Assembly: GCA_022822575.1 (NCBI GenBank)
Contig: JAJEBJ010000359.1
Coordinates: 1 to 17,544 of the forward strand
Reading direction: 5' to 3'
From: Alphaproteobacteria bacterium
GTDB lineage: Bacteria > Pseudomonadota > Alphaproteobacteria > SP197
Length of the DNA stretch: 17,544 nucleotides
The notes beneath the pieces were generated by a model. It was not told where the DNA came from. It made no database searches and was given only the letters and a program-made list of their open reading frames with translations. The position numbers and the translations under genes are program-made. This document shows positions 13,505 through 17,544 of the stretch, piece by piece. Position 1 is the first letter of the stretch; every line of letters begins with the position of its first letter.

Positions 13505-13644
13505 GTGCACGCGTGGATGCCGGAAACAGCACCAGTGAACCGATCGAACTGCGGAAGGCAATCGTCACCGGCAGCGGGCGCGGACCGCGCACCCCGATCG
13601 CCGGATCCCCGCCGGCCGGAACCATGCTGTCGATGAAGTTCTGA
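13501..13644 (+). CDS. Possible 47-residue ORF coupled to the methyltransferase gene
   Basis: A GTG at 13501 overlaps the methyltransferase TGA as GTGA, exactly as at four other gene junctions in this window. The frame runs 47 codons to TGA 13642-13644, with about three quarters of third positions G or C. The product is Ser/Gly/Pro/Arg-rich (for example VTGSGRGPRTPIAGSPPAG) and ends TMLSMKF. It has no membrane segment or signal peptide. I do not recognise it. It may be a real small protein, the remnant of a longer gene, or chance. It ends 31 bases before the clpB stop on the other strand. Confidence 0.35.
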   Translation: MSARVDAGNSTSEPIELRKAIVTGSGRGPRTPIAGSPPAGTMLSMKF

Positions 13645-13675
13645 ACCTCATTCCCCGAACGTGGCCGGCGGAGAC

Positions 13676-16270
<2,595 letters not shown>

Positions 16271-16298
16271 CGATCATGATCCCTGTGACCTGCATCCC

Positions 16299-16326
16299 AT
16301 GTAGTGTTGCATTTCTGCAACACAAG
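16299..16326 (-). promoter_or_regulatory. Candidate sigma-32 promoter of clpB with a palindrome in its spacer
   Basis: On the minus strand CTTG (16326-16323) is followed by 17 bases and ACTACAT (16305-16299). This resembles the alphaproteobacterial heat-shock consensus CTTG-N17/18-CYTATNT. The spacer is filled by a perfect palindrome GTGTTGCA-N4-TGCAACAC (16304-16323). A transcript would begin about 20 bases before the clpB ATG. The promoter is inferred; the palindrome is seen directly. Confidence 0.45.
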
Positions 16327-16406
16327 AGGTCTGAAGGTTTGACCGGAATTCCTGGATGGAGAGGGGAGCCGTCAGTCCTTCGGGAATGACGGCGGCAGAC
16401 GCCCTG

Positions 16407-16919
16407 TCAGGTGATGACCGGCTGCTCGCTGTCGGGTGTGGCCGGTGCGGGTTCGTCGTCGCGTCCGGCGCCGTTGGTTCTGCGCCGGCTCCGTGGCCGG
16501 GGATGATCACTCCCCTTTTCGACCGCCTTGCCCTCAAGTGATGCCGATGCCTCGTCGTCGGGAGCCGGGGCGCAGGACACCGCCGAATCCCCCTGGGACT
16601 GGTCGTCCGGCGTCCGGTGCTGTCGTTCGGCCCGCTCCTCGCGTTCACGCTGCTGTTCGGCGGCACGCTCGGCATGCTGATTGACGATCCTCTGATAGTG
16701 CTCTGCGTGCTGCAGGCAGTTCTCTGCCACCACCAGATCACCGGATGACGATGCATCGCGCGCCAGCATGAGGTACCTGTCGGCAATCTGCTGGGCTGTC
16801 CCCCGTACCTTGACGTCGGGGCCGGTACTTTCGAATGACTGGTTGCGGTTGTTCCCTCCGGCACGACGCGCATTGCCGCGATTGTTGCGGAAACGCCTGC
16901 CCGATCCACCTGATCTCAT
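16407..16919 (-). CDS. DUF4167 domain protein
   Basis: The gene encodes 170 residues. The Arg/Asn/Gly-rich N-terminus (RRFRNNRGNARRAGGNNRN) is followed by the conserved helix region GTAQQIADRYLMLARDASSSGD and AENCLQHAEHYQRIV, about residues 40-79, which is the DUF4167 core. The tail is acidic and basic, low-complexity and probably disordered. The basic N-terminus suggests nucleic-acid binding, but the role is unknown. The family sits between prmC and clpB in many alphaproteobacteria, as here. The start at 16919 fits the family N-terminus; an in-frame ATG at 17030 would add 37 non-conserved residues. Only a weak purine-rich site precedes it. It lies 136 bases upstream of clpB's start. Confidence 0.88.
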   Translation of the reverse strand: MRSGGSGRRFRNNRGNARRAGGNNRNQSFESTGPDVKVRGTAQQIADRYLMLARDASSSGDLVVAENCLQHAEHYQRIVNQHAERAAEQQREREERAERQHRTPDDQSQGDSAVSCAPAPDDEASASLEGKAVEKGSDHPRPRSRRRTNGAGRDDEPAPATPDSEQPVIT

Positions 16920-17040
16920 GGAAAACTCGCTCTCGACGGTTTCTGTTTGGTTGGAAGCGACGGTCTTGCCGGGTGCTTGCGTACGGTGTTCCGCGGGGTC
17001 ACAAGCCGGTTCCGCACTCGACGGTGACACATATTCCCGC

Positions 17041-17071
17041 TGACGGCAAATCCTCGTCCGTCACCTGACGG
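17041..17071. repeat. Triplicated TGACGG/CCGTCA element downstream of prmC
   Basis: TGACGG at 17041-17046, CCGTCA at 17058-17063 and TGACGG at 17066-17071 allow two alternative hairpins; the last two form a perfect 14-base palindrome (17058-17071). They lie 35-65 bases past the prmC stop, in the 186-base gap before the DUF4167 start. They could be a terminator-like or operator element; there is no T-run. Confidence 0.35.
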
Positions 17072-17105
17072 TAAACAATCCGGCGGAGCTTTCCAAGGAC
17101 TTTCT

Positions 17106-17544
17106 TCACGGATTTCGATGCGCCAGAACGAGGACGCGGTGCCGACCGCCGTAATCGTCGAGCGCGGCCACCACGTCAAGACCGCTGTCACCGGCGAGAA
17201 CCGCCAGTCCCTGCCGCTGGTCGGGGCCATGTTCGATGACGGCCACGCCGTCCCTTGTGAGAAGTGTGGCGAGGCGCGGAACAATCCGGCGATAGCAGTC
17301 GTATCCGTCCACGCCGCCTTCGAAGGCCACACCGGGCTCATGCAGGGCGACTTCCGGATCAAGTCCGGCCATGTCGTCGCCCGACACGTAAGGAGGATTG
17401 GCGACGACAAGATCGAATGTCGAATCAAGGGCCGCGGCCCAGTCCCCGCACATGATCCAGGCGCGGTCGCCGACCCCATGGCGGCGCGCGTTGCGGGCCG
17501 CCACGGCACATGCCCGCTCACTGATGTCGACGCCAAGACCCGTG
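17106..17544 (-). CDS. prmC: Peptide chain release factor methyltransferase PrmC/HemK, C-terminal part
   Basis: The 5' end is beyond the window; 145 residues are visible, in frame from 17543. It starts within the SAM-binding fold (TGLGVDISERACAVAARNA), where the acidic residue binds the ribose. The catalytic FDLVVANPPYV follows, with NPPY at residues 49-52 of the fragment binding the substrate glutamine amide. PrmC methylates the Gln of the GGQ motif of release factors RF1 and RF2, raising termination efficiency. HALLMARK spacing from NPPY to LHEPGVAFEGGVDGYDCYR fits PrmC rather than the ribosomal-protein enzyme PrmB. In alphaproteobacteria prmC commonly follows prfA, which would lie just off the right edge. 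DUF4167 and clpB follow on the same strand. Confidence 0.93.
   Translation of the reverse strand, partial: TGLGVDISERACAVAARNARRHGVGDRAWIMCGDWAAALDSTFDLVVANPPYVSGDDMAGLDPEVALHEPGVAFEGGVDGYDCYRRIVPRLATLLTRDGVAVIEHGPDQRQGLAVLAGDSGLDVVAALDDYGGRHRVLVLAHRNP

Noticed and set aside
16304..16323. CIRCE/HrcA operator at clpB
   Set aside because: The arms GTGTTGCA/TGCAACAC with a 4-base spacer do not match the TTAGCACTC-N9-GAGTGCTAA layout.

Overview
This window looks like ordinary chromosomal DNA from a GC-rich alphaproteobacterium. The evidence is an alphaproteobacterial-type RpoH, an HdaA-type DnaA relative, a DUF4167 protein between prmC and clpB, the ispH-thrB-rnhA gene order with an APH-fold homoserine kinase, and the hopanoid/squalene gene hpnC. 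Nothing suggests a plasmid, phage, transposon, CRISPR array or defence island. I recognise no rRNA or tRNA gene. Coding density is very high: the longest stretch without a convincing gene is about 225 bases (6040-6264).

Layout. At the left edge is the 3' part of rpoH (+), converging on purA (-) with a 3-base gap. A minus-strand pair follows: a dual-CDGSH iron-sulfur protein and a lipoprotein, ending in a strong hairpin just before purA. From 2823 to 6039 runs a tight plus-strand operon, ispH-thrB-rnhA-hpnC. It converges on a minus-strand, translationally coupled trio read in the order DUF2066 protein, hdaA, divergent SDR. Divergent from that trio is purM-purN (+), which converges on ndk (-). 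Divergent from ndk is a plus-strand group: a GFA-family protein, a metallophosphoesterase, a homocysteine S-methyltransferase-family protein and a possible 47-residue ORF. The right end is the minus-strand block prmC (partial), DUF4167, clpB.

The genes cover de novo purine synthesis and nucleotide balance (purA, purM, purN, ndk), isoprenoid and squalene precursors (ispH, hpnC), threonine synthesis (thrB), replication control and RNA-primer or R-loop removal (hdaA, rnhA), and proteostasis (rpoH, clpB, prmC). Seven adjacent gene pairs share a 4-base start/stop overlap (five GTGA, two ATGA), so translational coupling is a habit of this genome and is used here to fix several GTG starts.

I found no clearly new multi-gene system. 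The observations most worth checking are a perfect 8-4-8 palindrome filling the spacer of a candidate heat-shock (sigma-32) promoter of clpB, an SDR that lacks the Tyr and Lys of the catalytic tetrad and is coupled to hdaA, an hpnC without hpnD/hpnE beside it, a coupled mini-ORF after the methyltransferase, and two overlapping, mutually exclusive hairpins between hpnC and the SDR gene.
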